Shown piece after piece: positions 42,288-49,027 of a DNA stretch of 49,027 nt. A program made the position numbers and the translations under genes. Under the pieces are notes generated by a model. It was given only the letters and a program-made list of their open reading frames with translations. It ran no database searches and was not told the DNA's origin. The stretch is from an uncultured Opitutaceae bacterium. GTDB taxonomy: Bacteria; Verrucomicrobiota; Verrucomicrobiia; Opitutales; Opitutaceae. Numbering within the stretch: the stretch's first letter is position 1; each line of letters begins with the position of its first letter. The DNA is taken from contig CAIWXW010000116.1 of the NCBI GenBank assembly GCA_903916755.1, positions 1 to 49,027 on the forward strand, read 5' to 3'.

Positions 42288-43427
42288 GTGGCCTCCCTGC
42301 GCCTGTCTCCGCCCCTCCTTTACGCCGATACCGACCACAGCGCCGACGCGCTTTATTTCGGGCAGGTCGGGGTCCCGGACGCCTTCCTGGCCTTCGGGGC
42401 CCGGGGCCGGAAATACGCGGTCGTCAGCGCCCTGGAATACACCCGGGTGAAGCGCGATTCCGCTTTCGACGTGGTCAAGCCGCTCGAGCCCTACTGGGAG
42501 GCGGCCAAGCGGCGCTGGCCCCGCGCGCGGGTGGGCGCCGCCGAGGTCATGACGCTCCTCGCGCGCGAGCTGCGCCAGGAGCACTTCACCGTCCCGGCGG
42601 ACTTCCCCGCCGGCCTGGCCGACCGGCTGCGCCGGCTCGGGCTGCGCCTGACCGTGGCCGATGGCCCCCTCTTTCCCGCGCGGACCATCAAGACCGCCGC
42701 CGAGGCGGCCGCCCTCCGCGAGGGCAACCGCTGCAGCGCGGCGGGCCTGGCGGCGGCCGCGCGGGTGCTCCGGGCCAGCCGGATCCGGGGCCGCCGCCTC
42801 TACGTCGGCGGCGAGCTCCTCACCAGCGAGAAGCTCAAGTTCGCGATCGAGATCGCCTGCCTCGAGGCCGGGGCGATCTCGACCCACACGATCGCGGCCG
42901 GCGGCGACCAGGCCTGCGATCCGCACGAGCGCGGCCACGGCCCCCTGCGGCCCCATGAGCTGATCGTGGTCGACATCTTTCCGCGCGTGCAGGCGACCGG
43001 GTATTTCGGCGACATGACCCGCACCTTTCTGCGCGGCCGCGCCAGCGCGGCCCAGCGCGGGCTGGTCGAGGCCGTCCGCGCCGCGCAACTGGCCGCGCTG
43101 CGCCGGGTCCGCGCCGGCGTCACCGGCGCGGCGGTCCACGCCGCGGCCACGGCGGTCTTCGACCAGCGCGGCTATGAGACCAGGCGCTCGACCCGCGGCT
43201 CGGTCGGCTTCTTCCACGGCACCGGCCACGGCGTGGGCCTGGAGATCCATGAGGCGCCCCGGGTCAGCCTCACCGCCACCGATCCCCTGGCGGCCGGCGC
43301 GGTCGTCACGATCGAGCCTGGCCTGTATTATCCGGGACTGGGCGGATGCCGCATCGAGGACGTGGTCCAGGTGACTTCGGCCTCGCCCCGGCTGCTCTCC
43401 CGGTTTCATTATCGGTGGGAATTCTAA
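42288..43427 (+). CDS. M24-family (Xaa-Pro aminopeptidase-like) metallopeptidase
   Basis: This 379-residue member of the pita-bread peptidase family starts at a GTG at 42288. The metal ligands are present: two Asp in VVDIFPRVQATGYFGDMTRT, His in GTGHGVGLEIHE, and Glu in TIEPGLYYPG and in GCRIEDVVQV. The N-terminal creatinase-like domain (about 1-150) is divergent. It probably removes N-terminal residues before proline or cleaves dipeptides. The GTG is preceded by a long pyrimidine tract (CCCTCTCTCCCTCCC) and no Shine-Dalgarno motif. rfaE1 starts 16 bases further on. Confidence 0.9.
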   Translation: MASLRLSPPLLYADTDHSADALYFGQVGVPDAFLAFGARGRKYAVVSALEYTRVKRDSAFDVVKPLEPYWEAAKRRWPRARVGAAEVMTLLARELRQEHFTVPADFPAGLADRLRRLGLRLTVADGPLFPARTIKTAAEAAALREGNRCSAAGLAAAARVLRASRIRGRRLYVGGELLTSEKLKFAIEIACLEAGAISTHTIAAGGDQACDPHERGHGPLRPHELIVVDIFPRVQATGYFGDMTRTFLRGRASAAQRGLVEAVRAAQLAALRRVRAGVTGAAVHAAATAVFDQRGYETRRSTRGSVGFFHGTGHGVGLEIHEAPRVSLTATDPLAAGAVVTIEPGLYYPGLGGCRIEDVVQVTSASPRLLSRFHYRWEF

Positions 43428-43443
43428 CCGCCGACCGCCGTCC

Positions 43444-44421
43444 ATGAAAGGCCTTCCCGCCCTTTTTAAGAAGATCGCCCGCCTGCGCATCCTGGTGGTC
43501 GGCGACGTCATGCTGGACCACTACCTGTGGGGCGACGCGACCCGGATATCCCCCGAGGCGCCCGTGCCGGTGGTGGACATTGCCCGCGACACCTGGACGG
43601 CGGGCGGCGCCGCCAACGTGGCCTTCAACGTGGCCTCGCTCGGCGCCCGCTGCACGGTCGCCGGCTTCTTCGGGCCGGACGACGCGGGCGCCCGCCTCGC
43701 GCAGATCCTCCAGGCCAAGCACATCGAGACCATCGCGACCCCCGGCACCGGGATGACGATCGTCAAGACGCGGGTCCTGGTCCAGCACCAGCAGCTTTGC
43801 CGGCTCGACCGGGAATCGGCCCCCGGCTCCTACCGGATGACCGCCGGCCAGGCTGAGACCCTCCTCGGCGCGGCCATCCGCACGCACGACGCGGTCGTCT
43901 TTTCCGACTATGCCAAGGGCATCCTCAGCAACGAGGTCGTCGCCCGCGTCACCAAGCTGGCCCGCGCCGCCGGCAAGTTCATCGCGCTCGACCCCAAGCC
44001 GAAGCGGGCGCTCGCCTTCCATGGGCTCGACCTGATCACGCCCAACAAGCGGGAATCGCTGATGCTGGCCGGGCTCGAGCCGTCGCCGCACTCGCCCTAC
44101 CCCGCCGCCGCGGTCTGCGCCCGGCTGCAGGAGCTGTACGGCGCCAAGAACCTGGTCATCACGCTGGGCGAGGACGGCATGCTCCTCAGCACGGGCGGCA
44201 AGATCGTGAACACGATCCCCACCGCCGCCCGCGAAGTCTACGATGTCTCCGGCGCCGGCGACACCGCCCTGGCGGCGCTGGTCCTGGCCCTCGCCGCCGG
44301 CACGAGCCTCGAGCAGGCGGCGCATTTTGCCAACGCCGCCGCCGGCGTCGCGGTCGGCAAGCTCGGCACGGCCGCCGTCACGCCGGCGGAACTGCTGGCC
44401 TACGCGGACGCGGCGGAATGA
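43444..44421 (+). CDS. rfaE1: D-glycero-beta-D-manno-heptose-7-phosphate kinase (RfaE1-type, PfkB family)
   Basis: This 325-residue ribokinase-family enzyme starts with a short helical leader, then LVVGDVMLDHYLWGDATRISPEAPVPVV and GGAANVAFNVASLG, the hallmark of heptose-7-phosphate kinases. The PfkB C-terminal motif is DVSGAGDTALAALVLAL. The nucleotidyltransferase half found in fused HldE is absent, so it is a standalone kinase of ADP-heptose synthesis. Its stop overlaps the gmhB ATG as ATGA, and gmhB encodes the next enzyme in the same pathway. Confidence 0.92.
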   Translation: MKGLPALFKKIARLRILVVGDVMLDHYLWGDATRISPEAPVPVVDIARDTWTAGGAANVAFNVASLGARCTVAGFFGPDDAGARLAQILQAKHIETIATPGTGMTIVKTRVLVQHQQLCRLDRESAPGSYRMTAGQAETLLGAAIRTHDAVVFSDYAKGILSNEVVARVTKLARAAGKFIALDPKPKRALAFHGLDLITPNKRESLMLAGLEPSPHSPYPAAAVCARLQELYGAKNLVITLGEDGMLLSTGGKIVNTIPTAAREVYDVSGAGDTALAALVLALAAGTSLEQAAHFANAAAGVAVGKLGTAAVTPAELLAYADAAE

Positions 44422-44951
44422 CGGCCCGGGCGCTCTTCCTCGACCGGGACGGCACGCTGATCGTCGACAAGGTGTACCTGGCCGACCCGGCCGGCGTGGA
44501 GCTGATTCCGGGCGTCGCGGCGGCGCTGCGGCGCGCGCGGTCCCTGGGCTACCAGCTTTTCCTCTTCACCAACCAGTCCGGGATCGGCCGCGGCTACCAC
44601 ACGCTGGCCGACACCGAGCGGGTCAACGCGCGGCTGGAGGAGCTGCTGGGCTTGCCCGCCCCGGTCTTTGACGGCATCTGCATCGCCCCGGAACGCTCGG
44701 ACCAGCCCCCCGTCTATCGGAAGCCCTCGCCGCGCTTCATCCTTGAGACGGTCGCCGCGCGGAGGCTCGATCCCGCGGATTGCTGGATGGTCGGGGACTC
44801 CGCGGCCGACCTCGGGGCCGCCGCCGCCGCCGGAATCCGGGCCGCCGCCGTGCGCACCGGCAAGATCGACCCGCAGATCCTGCCCGAGGTCGCGGCGGGC
44901 CGCGTGCCGCTCTTCGCCGACCTGCCGGCGTTCGTCGCCAGCCTCTCCTGA
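44418..44951 (+). CDS. gmhB: D-glycero-D-manno-heptose 1,7-bisphosphate 7-phosphatase (HAD-IIIA)
   Basis: This 177-residue HAD phosphatase has the nucleophile motif FLDRDGTLI (Asp9 and Asp11), [13 protein letters not shown] (motif II), YRKPSP (motif III lysine) and [16 protein letters not shown] (motif IV). It removes the 7-phosphate in ADP-heptose synthesis. The cysteine/histidine zinc motif of E. coli GmhB is missing between motifs II and III; the corresponding loop reads [11 protein letters not shown]. Members without this zinc site exist. It is coupled to rfaE1 and lies two bases before the fpg start. Confidence 0.88.
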   Translation: MTARALFLDRDGTLIVDKVYLADPAGVELIPGVAAALRRARSLGYQLFLFTNQSGIGRGYHTLADTERVNARLEELLGLPAPVFDGICIAPERSDQPPVYRKPSPRFILETVAARRLDPADCWMVGDSAADLGAAAAAGIRAAAVRTGKIDPQILPEVAAGRVPLFADLPAFVASLS

Positions 44952-44953
44952 CC

Positions 44954-45778
44954 GTGCCCGAGCTCGCCGAAGTCGAATTTTTCCGGCGGCGCTGGGCGGA
45001 AGCGGCGACCGGCGAGCGGGTCGTCCGGGTCGAGGCGCACGACCGGCCCCGGCTCTTCCACGGCGTGAAGCCAGCCGCCGTCGCCCGCGCCCTCGAAAAC
45101 AAGCGGCTGCGCTCCTCCGCGACGGCGGCGAAGCAGATGCTCTTCCGCTTCGGCTCCGACGCCTGGCTCGGCGTGCACCTCGGCATGAGCGGCGAACTGC
45201 GGGTCGAGGCGCCCGGCTACGCGCCGGGCCGGCACGATCACCTGGTCGTCTTCACCGCCCGCCATGCCCTCGTGTTCGAGGATCCCCGGATGTTCGGGCG
45301 CATCCAGCTCCACGTCGGGGCCCGGGCGCCCGACTGGTGGACGGGCATCGCGCCCGCCGTGCTCTCGCCTTCGTTCACCGTCGCCGCCGTCGCCGACTTC
45401 CTGCGCCGGCGCGGCCGCGCCCCGATCAAGGCGGTCCTGCTCATGCAAGAGCGCTTTCCCGGCGTCGGCAACTGGATGGCGGACGAGATCCTCTGGCGGG
45501 CGGCGATCCATCCCCGGCGCCCGGCCGGCTCCCTGACCCCCGCCGAAACCCGCGCCCTCTGGAAGGAATGCCGCTGGGTCGCGCGGAGCGCCCTGCGGGT
45601 GATCGCGGGCCGCGGCGGCCGCCGGCCGGCGGACCTCAACACGGGCATCCCCGCGACGTGGCTCTTCCATCACCGCTGGGAGCGGGCCGGCCGCGACCCC
45701 CGGACCGGCACGCCGCTCCGCCGCGAGCAGATCGGGGGCCGCACCACCGCGTGGTCCCCCGCCCGGCAGAAGCCATGA
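44954..45778 (+). CDS. Fpg/Nei-family DNA glycosylase lacking the zinc finger cysteines
   Basis: This 274-residue formamidopyrimidine-DNA glycosylase-like protein starts at a GTG followed by PELAEVEFF, so the processed N-terminal proline and following glutamate of the catalytic site are present. The helix-two-turn-helix is [18 protein letters not shown]. The C-terminal finger region aligns with the family, but all four zinc cysteines are replaced ([25 protein letters not shown]), while the DNA-contacting Arg in GGRTT is kept. This makes it a zincless-finger type, as known from NEIL1 and plant Fpg. It removes oxidised bases. Coupled to tlyA by ATGA. Confidence 0.88.
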   Translation: MPELAEVEFFRRRWAEAATGERVVRVEAHDRPRLFHGVKPAAVARALENKRLRSSATAAKQMLFRFGSDAWLGVHLGMSGELRVEAPGYAPGRHDHLVVFTARHALVFEDPRMFGRIQLHVGARAPDWWTGIAPAVLSPSFTVAAVADFLRRRGRAPIKAVLLMQERFPGVGNWMADEILWRAAIHPRRPAGSLTPAETRALWKECRWVARSALRVIAGRGGRRPADLNTGIPATWLFHHRWERAGRDPRTGTPLRREQIGGRTTAWSPARQKP

Positions 45779-46542
45779 GCGCCCCGCCCAAGCTGCGGCT
45801 CGACGAGCTGCTGGTGGCGCGCGGCCTGGCGGAGTCCCGCGCCCAGGCCAAGGCCCTCATCATGGCCGGCCGCGTCCTGCTCGGCACCGAACGGCTGGAC
45901 AAGCCGGGCAAGGAATTTCCCGTCAACCTGGCGATCACGCTCGAGGCGCCGCCGCGCTTCGTCAGCCGCGGCGGCGAAAAGCTGGCGGCCGCCCTGGAAG
46001 CCTTCGCCGTCGACCTGAAGGGCGCCCATCTGCTCGACGTCGGGGCGTCGACCGGCGGGTTCACCGACTGCGCGCTGCAGGCCGGGGCCGCCTCCGCCGT
46101 CTGCGTCGACGTGGGCCGCGGCCAGCTCCACGCCCGGCTGCGGGCCGACGCCCGCGTGACCAACTTCGAGCGGATCAACGCCCGCCGGCTCGACCCCGCG
46201 CTCCTGCCCCGCCGGGAATTTGACGTGGTCGTCATGGACCTCTCCTTCATCTCGCTGCGCTCCGTCCTGCCGGCGGTCTGGCCCTGCCTCCGGGCCAGCG
46301 GCAGCCTCGTCGCCCTGGTGAAGCCGCAGTTCGAGGCCGGCAAGGCCGAGGCGGACAAGGGCCGCGGGGTGATCCGCGATCCCGCCGTGCGGGCCGCCAC
46401 GCTGGCGGCGGTGCGCGACTTTGCCCTGGCCGAGCTGCCGGGTGCGGTCCTGATCGGCTCGATCGACTCGCCGATCGCGGGGGCCGACGGCAACCGGGAG
46501 TTTCTGCTGGGATTGCGCAAGATGGCCGTGGGTGTAGTGTGA
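45775..46542 (+). CDS. tlyA: TlyA-family rRNA (cytidine-2'-O)-methyltransferase
   Basis: This 255-residue protein has an N-terminal S4 RNA-binding domain ([29 protein letters not shown]) and a C-terminal FtsJ-like SAM methyltransferase domain, with [18 protein letters not shown] as the SAM site and [15 protein letters not shown]. TlyA proteins methylate ribosomal RNA and are also called hemolysins. The ATG overlaps the fpg stop, and nadK follows after 6 bases. The tlyA-nadK neighbourhood is common in bacteria and supports the identity. Confidence 0.94.
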   Translation: MSAPPKLRLDELLVARGLAESRAQAKALIMAGRVLLGTERLDKPGKEFPVNLAITLEAPPRFVSRGGEKLAAALEAFAVDLKGAHLLDVGASTGGFTDCALQAGAASAVCVDVGRGQLHARLRADARVTNFERINARRLDPALLPRREFDVVVMDLSFISLRSVLPAVWPCLRASGSLVALVKPQFEAGKAEADKGRGVIRDPAVRAATLAAVRDFALAELPGAVLIGSIDSPIAGADGNREFLLGLRKMAVGVV

Positions 46543-46548
46543 TCTCCG

Positions 46549-47388
46549 ATGCCCGCCCTCCGCCAAATCGCCTTTGTCGTGAATTCGGAAAAAGTCGGGG
46601 CCGCGTCCCTGGCCCGTGAGCTGATGGTGATCGCCCGCGCCGGGCGGGTCCGGCTCAAGTTCACGAGCCGGCTTCCGCTGCCGCGGGGCTATCTCAAGGG
46701 CTGCGACGCCTGCTGCGTGGTCGGCGGCGACGGCACCCTCCTGGGGGTCGCCAGCGAGGCCGCCCGCGCCCAGGTGCCGATCATCGGCGTCAACCGCGGC
46801 ACCCTCGGCTTCCTCACCACCTTTTCGGCCGAGGAGGCGCGGGCGAGGTTTGCCCATCTGCTCCGCGGCTCCTTCCGCCTCGACCACCGGGCCATGCTGG
46901 CCTGCTCGACCGGCCGCGGCGTCCAGGACCTCGCGCTCAACGACGTGCTGATCAAGGCCGAGAAGAACACCCGGCTGGTGCAGCTGGAGGTCTGGGCCGA
47001 TGGCGAGCGCGTCAACAACTACGTGTGCGATGGCCTGCTGTTTTCGACGCCCACCGGCTCGACCGCCTACAATCTTTCCGCCGGCGGCCCCATCATCGCG
47101 CCCCGCGCACGCGTGATCGCGCTCACGCCGATCTGCCCGCATACGCTGACCAACCGCACCGTCATCTTCCCGGATACCGTCCAGCTGAGCGTGGTCAACC
47201 GCTCGCGCGACAGCCGGCTGCTGGTGGCCGTCGACGGGCAGCGGAACCTGAAGTTCGGGACCGATGCCCCAGTCAAGATCTCGCTCGCCCGCCAGCGGCT
47301 GCCGCTGGCGCAGCGCGCCGATTACGAGCACTTCGCCGTCGTCCGGACGAAGCTCGCGTGGGGCGGCGGCTACGTCGAGCGCAAGTAG
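46549..47388 (+). CDS. nadK: NAD kinase
   Basis: This 279-residue protein phosphorylates NAD to NADP. It has the GGDGT motif (VVGGDGTLLG, Asp61), IIGVNRGTLGFLT, the ALNDVLI region, and TPTGSTAYNLSAGGPII, which is the NAD-binding signature. Length is normal. It follows tlyA by 6 bases and ends the six-gene run that starts with the M24 peptidase. The leader (TGTAGTGTGATCTCCG) contains no Shine-Dalgarno motif, so expression likely depends on coupling to tlyA. Confidence 0.96.
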   Translation: MPALRQIAFVVNSEKVGAASLARELMVIARAGRVRLKFTSRLPLPRGYLKGCDACCVVGGDGTLLGVASEAARAQVPIIGVNRGTLGFLTTFSAEEARARFAHLLRGSFRLDHRAMLACSTGRGVQDLALNDVLIKAEKNTRLVQLEVWADGERVNNYVCDGLLFSTPTGSTAYNLSAGGPIIAPRARVIALTPICPHTLTNRTVIFPDTVQLSVVNRSRDSRLLVAVDGQRNLKFGTDAPVKISLARQRLPLAQRADYEHFAVVRTKLAWGGGYVERK

Positions 47389-47398
47389 CGCGCGGGGC

Positions 47399-47704
47399 TT
47401 ACTTCGCGGCGCCGTCCATCGGCGCCGGTTCGGCCGCGGCGGCCGGAGCGGCGGGCGCGCCATCCGCCGGTGCCGCGCTGGCCTTGTGCTTCTTCTTGTG
47501 CTTCTTCTTGCCCTTCTTTGGCGCCGTCTGGGCCGTGTCGGCGCCATCCTTGGCCGCGGTGTCCAGCGAAGGGGCGCTGGCGTCGGAGAGGGAGCCCATG
47601 GTCGGGGCCGCGGCGGCTTCATCGGCGCGCGCGGGCCGGGCCGAGACCACCAGGAAGGCGAGGACGCCGGCGGGCACGAGGAACGAGAGGAGGAGTTTTT
47701 TCAT
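47399..47704 (-). CDS. Small exported Ala/Lys-rich protein, function unknown
   Basis: This 101-residue protein has a signal peptide (MKKLLLSFLVPAGVLAFLVV...ARA, about 1-27), then a low-complexity Ala/Pro/Asp-rich chain with a central basic block (KKGKKKHKKKHK) made from near-repeated AAG and CAC codons. No domain is recognisable. The positive block suggests binding to the envelope, nucleic acid or acidic polymer, but this is a guess. The ATG is preceded by ACTCCTCCTCTGCG. It ends 10 bases from the convergent nadK. Confidence 0.55.
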   Translation of the reverse strand: MKKLLLSFLVPAGVLAFLVVSARPARADEAAAAPTMGSLSDASAPSLDTAAKDGADTAQTAPKKGKKKHKKKHKASAAPADGAPAAPAAAAEPAPMDGAAK

Positions 47705-47769
47705 CGCAGAGGAGGAGTAACAAGGGGACATGCGCAAATGACGCCGTCCGCAAGAAAAAGTGACAAAAT

Positions 47770-49027
47770 CTAGGGCCGGACCACCAGCTGGGTCCGCCGC
47801 TCCACCTTGAAATAGCGGCGCGCAAACGCCGCCAGGTCCGCGCGGGTGACGGCGTCAATATGCCCATCGTAGTTCTTCCAGTCGTTGAGGGGGCGCCCCT
47901 GCAGGGCGTTCAGGCCGGCCTGCAGCGCCCGGGCTCCATTGGTCTGCAAACCCTGCCGGCGCGCCGCCTTGAGGCGGGTCTGGCAGCGCAGGAGCTCGGC
48001 GTCCTCGACCCCGTCGGCCTTGACCCGGGCGATCTCCGCGTCGATTTCGGCCAGAACCTCCCCCTCCTTGCCGGGCTGGGTCCCGGCAAAGAAGCAGAAC
48101 ATGCCCGCGTCGAGCCCGGTGACCCGGGTCGAACGGACGAAATACGCCAGGCCCTTCTCCTCCCGCACGCGTTCGAACAGCCGCGAGGCCATGCCGCTGA
48201 AGAGTTCGTCAGCCACCTCGCCGACATAGTAGTCGGCGCCCAGGACCGAGGGGGCCGGGAAGGCCTGCAGCACCACGGCCTGCTCGCGCGGCTGCGTCTC
48301 GGCAAAGTCGCCCACCTGGTCGGGCAGCGCCACCGCCGCCGGCGGGAGCGCCGCCAGCCGCCCGGACGGCAGGCTCCGGAGAAAGGCCTTCAGCTGCGGG
48401 ACGAGCGCGCGCGGGATGTCCCCGGCCACGGCCAGGACCACGTTGCCCGCCACGCATAGCCGGCGGTGCATCGCCTTGAGATCGGCGGAGCGCAGCGCCA
48501 GCAGCCCGGCCTCGTTGCCATGGGGATCGAGCGCGAGGGGATGCGCGCCAAAGAAGCGCGCCCGCAGGTGCTTGCGCGCGCGGGTGACAACGTCGTCCAG
48601 GTCCTGGCGGAGCGCGGCCAGCTGGGCGTCGCGCTCAATCGCAAAAGTTCCGGCGGCGAACGCGGGGAACCGGACGGCCTCGGCGATGAGGTCGAGGGCG
48701 CGGGCCCCGTCGGGCGGCAGCACCTCCGCCGCGACGCCAATGCTGTTGTTGCCCGAGATGGGATAGAAGGAGCCGCCGACCCCCTCGATCAGCCGGGCGA
48801 CCTCGTCGGCCGTGCGCCGGCGGGTGTCCTTGGTCAGGAGCGTGGTCAGGAGCGCCGTGGCGCCGCGCTTGCCGGGCTCCTCGTAGCGCGGGCCCCCCTC
48901 GAAGAGGCAGCGCAGGTGCAGGTTGGGCAGCCGGCGGTCGGTCTGCAGCAGAAGACGGGCCCCGTTGGGCAGCACCGTCTCCTCAAAATCGGGGATGCCG
49001 GCCGCCGGGGCGGCCGCCGGCGGCGCG
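47770..49027 (-). CDS. M16-family zinc peptidase homologue with a lost active site (5' end beyond the window)
   Basis: The frame is open to the window edge, so the N-terminus is missing; about 419 residues are visible. It is an M16 (insulinase/pitrilysin) repeat unit: PNGARLLLQTDRRLPN, a PGKRGATALLTTLLT segment, and the C-terminal R/Y-type signature (SRLFERVREEKGLAYFVRS). The catalytic HxxEH is replaced here by ALLTT, so this half has no zinc site. Either it is the inactive half of a two-unit protease continuing upstream, or the inactive partner of a PqqL/M16B heterodimer. An Ala/Pro-rich linker just before the unit supports the first reading. Confidence 0.85.
   Translation of the reverse strand, partial: APPAAAPAAGIPDFEETVLPNGARLLLQTDRRLPNLHLRCLFEGGPRYEEPGKRGATALLTTLLTKDTRRRTADEVARLIEGVGGSFYPISGNNSIGVAAEVLPPDGARALDLIAEAVRFPAFAAGTFAIERDAQLAALRQDLDDVVTRARKHLRARFFGAHPLALDPHGNEAGLLALRSADLKAMHRRLCVAGNVVLAVAGDIPRALVPQLKAFLRSLPSGRLAALPPAAVALPDQVGDFAETQPREQAVVLQAFPAPSVLGADYYVGEVADELFSGMASRLFERVREEKGLAYFVRSTRVTGLDAGMFCFFAGTQPGKEGEVLAEIDAEIARVKADGVEDAELLRCQTRLKAARRQGLQTNGARALQAGLNALQGRPLNDWKNYDGHIDAVTRADLAAFARRYFKVERRTQLVVRP

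Noticed and set aside
45670-47622. A 650-residue minus-strand frame opposite tlyA and nadK
   Set aside because: tlyA and nadK are certain; the antisense product has repetitive Arg/Gly/Ala composition and no domain.

Overview
The window is a GC-rich chromosomal segment that reads as ordinary, densely packed bacterial core genome. It most likely comes from a Verrucomicrobiota member of the Opitutaceae type. The basis is protein character: a DUF1501 plus DUF1549/DUF1553 cytochrome pair typical of the Planctomycetes-Verrucomicrobia group, an ECF sigma factor with a tryptophan/tyrosine-rich segment, and very high GC that leaves long antisense open frames. I assign the lineage by inference; no rRNA gene is present. 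I see no phage, insertion sequence, CRISPR array or replication origin. No gap between genes exceeds about 195 bases.

Layout. 1-3.6 kb: a serine-palmitoyltransferase-like PLP enzyme converging on two overlapping GT4 glycosyltransferases. 3.6-8.1 kb: a DUF1343 (NamZ-like) exported protein, an oligopeptide-binding lipoprotein, a membrane-anchored coiled-coil protein and a small conserved protein. 8.2-15.2 kb (minus strand): a complete-looking sulfate assimilation operon, cysH-cysD-cysNC-cobA-cbiX-cysI. A 26-codon open frame with six cysteine codons lies directly in front of cysH, and cobA carries a one-base frameshift in a G6 run. 15.3-21.5 kb: a PIN-PhoH ATPase, the DUF1501/DUF1553 pair and a cytochrome b562-like protein. 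21.6-30.7 kb: an SDR reductase, a BON protein, glycerate kinase, a fabD-lepA-lepB cluster and a dapA-dapB-ruvA cluster. 30.7-33.5 kb: an ECF sigma/anti-sigma pair, tRNA-Lys(UUU), an orphan response regulator and a Pal-like lipoprotein. 33.5-38 kb: M20 dipeptidase, purH, apaG, a NUDIX protein and a hypothetical protein. 38-42.3 kb: a NagB/PIG-L fusion with a sugar MFS transporter, and a glutaminyl cyclase lipoprotein. 42.3-49 kb: a run M24 peptidase-rfaE1-gmhB-fpg-tlyA-nadK, a small Lys-rich exported protein and a truncated M16 peptidase homologue.

How the genes work together. The cys operon takes sulfate through APS (CysD/CysN) and PAPS (CysC domain) to sulfite (CysH) and sulfide (CysI). CobA and CbiX supply siroheme to CysI. 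The cysteine-rich leader frame would let cysteine supply control the whole unit through ribosome stalling or translational coupling. This is the most interesting feature of the window. rfaE1 and gmhB are consecutive steps of ADP-heptose synthesis. dapA and dapB are consecutive steps of lysine/diaminopimelate synthesis. NagB/PIG-L plus the MFS porter suggest amino-sugar uptake and catabolism.

A recurring feature is that canonical Shine-Dalgarno motifs are nearly absent. Many starts are instead preceded by a pyrimidine tract of the CCTCC type.
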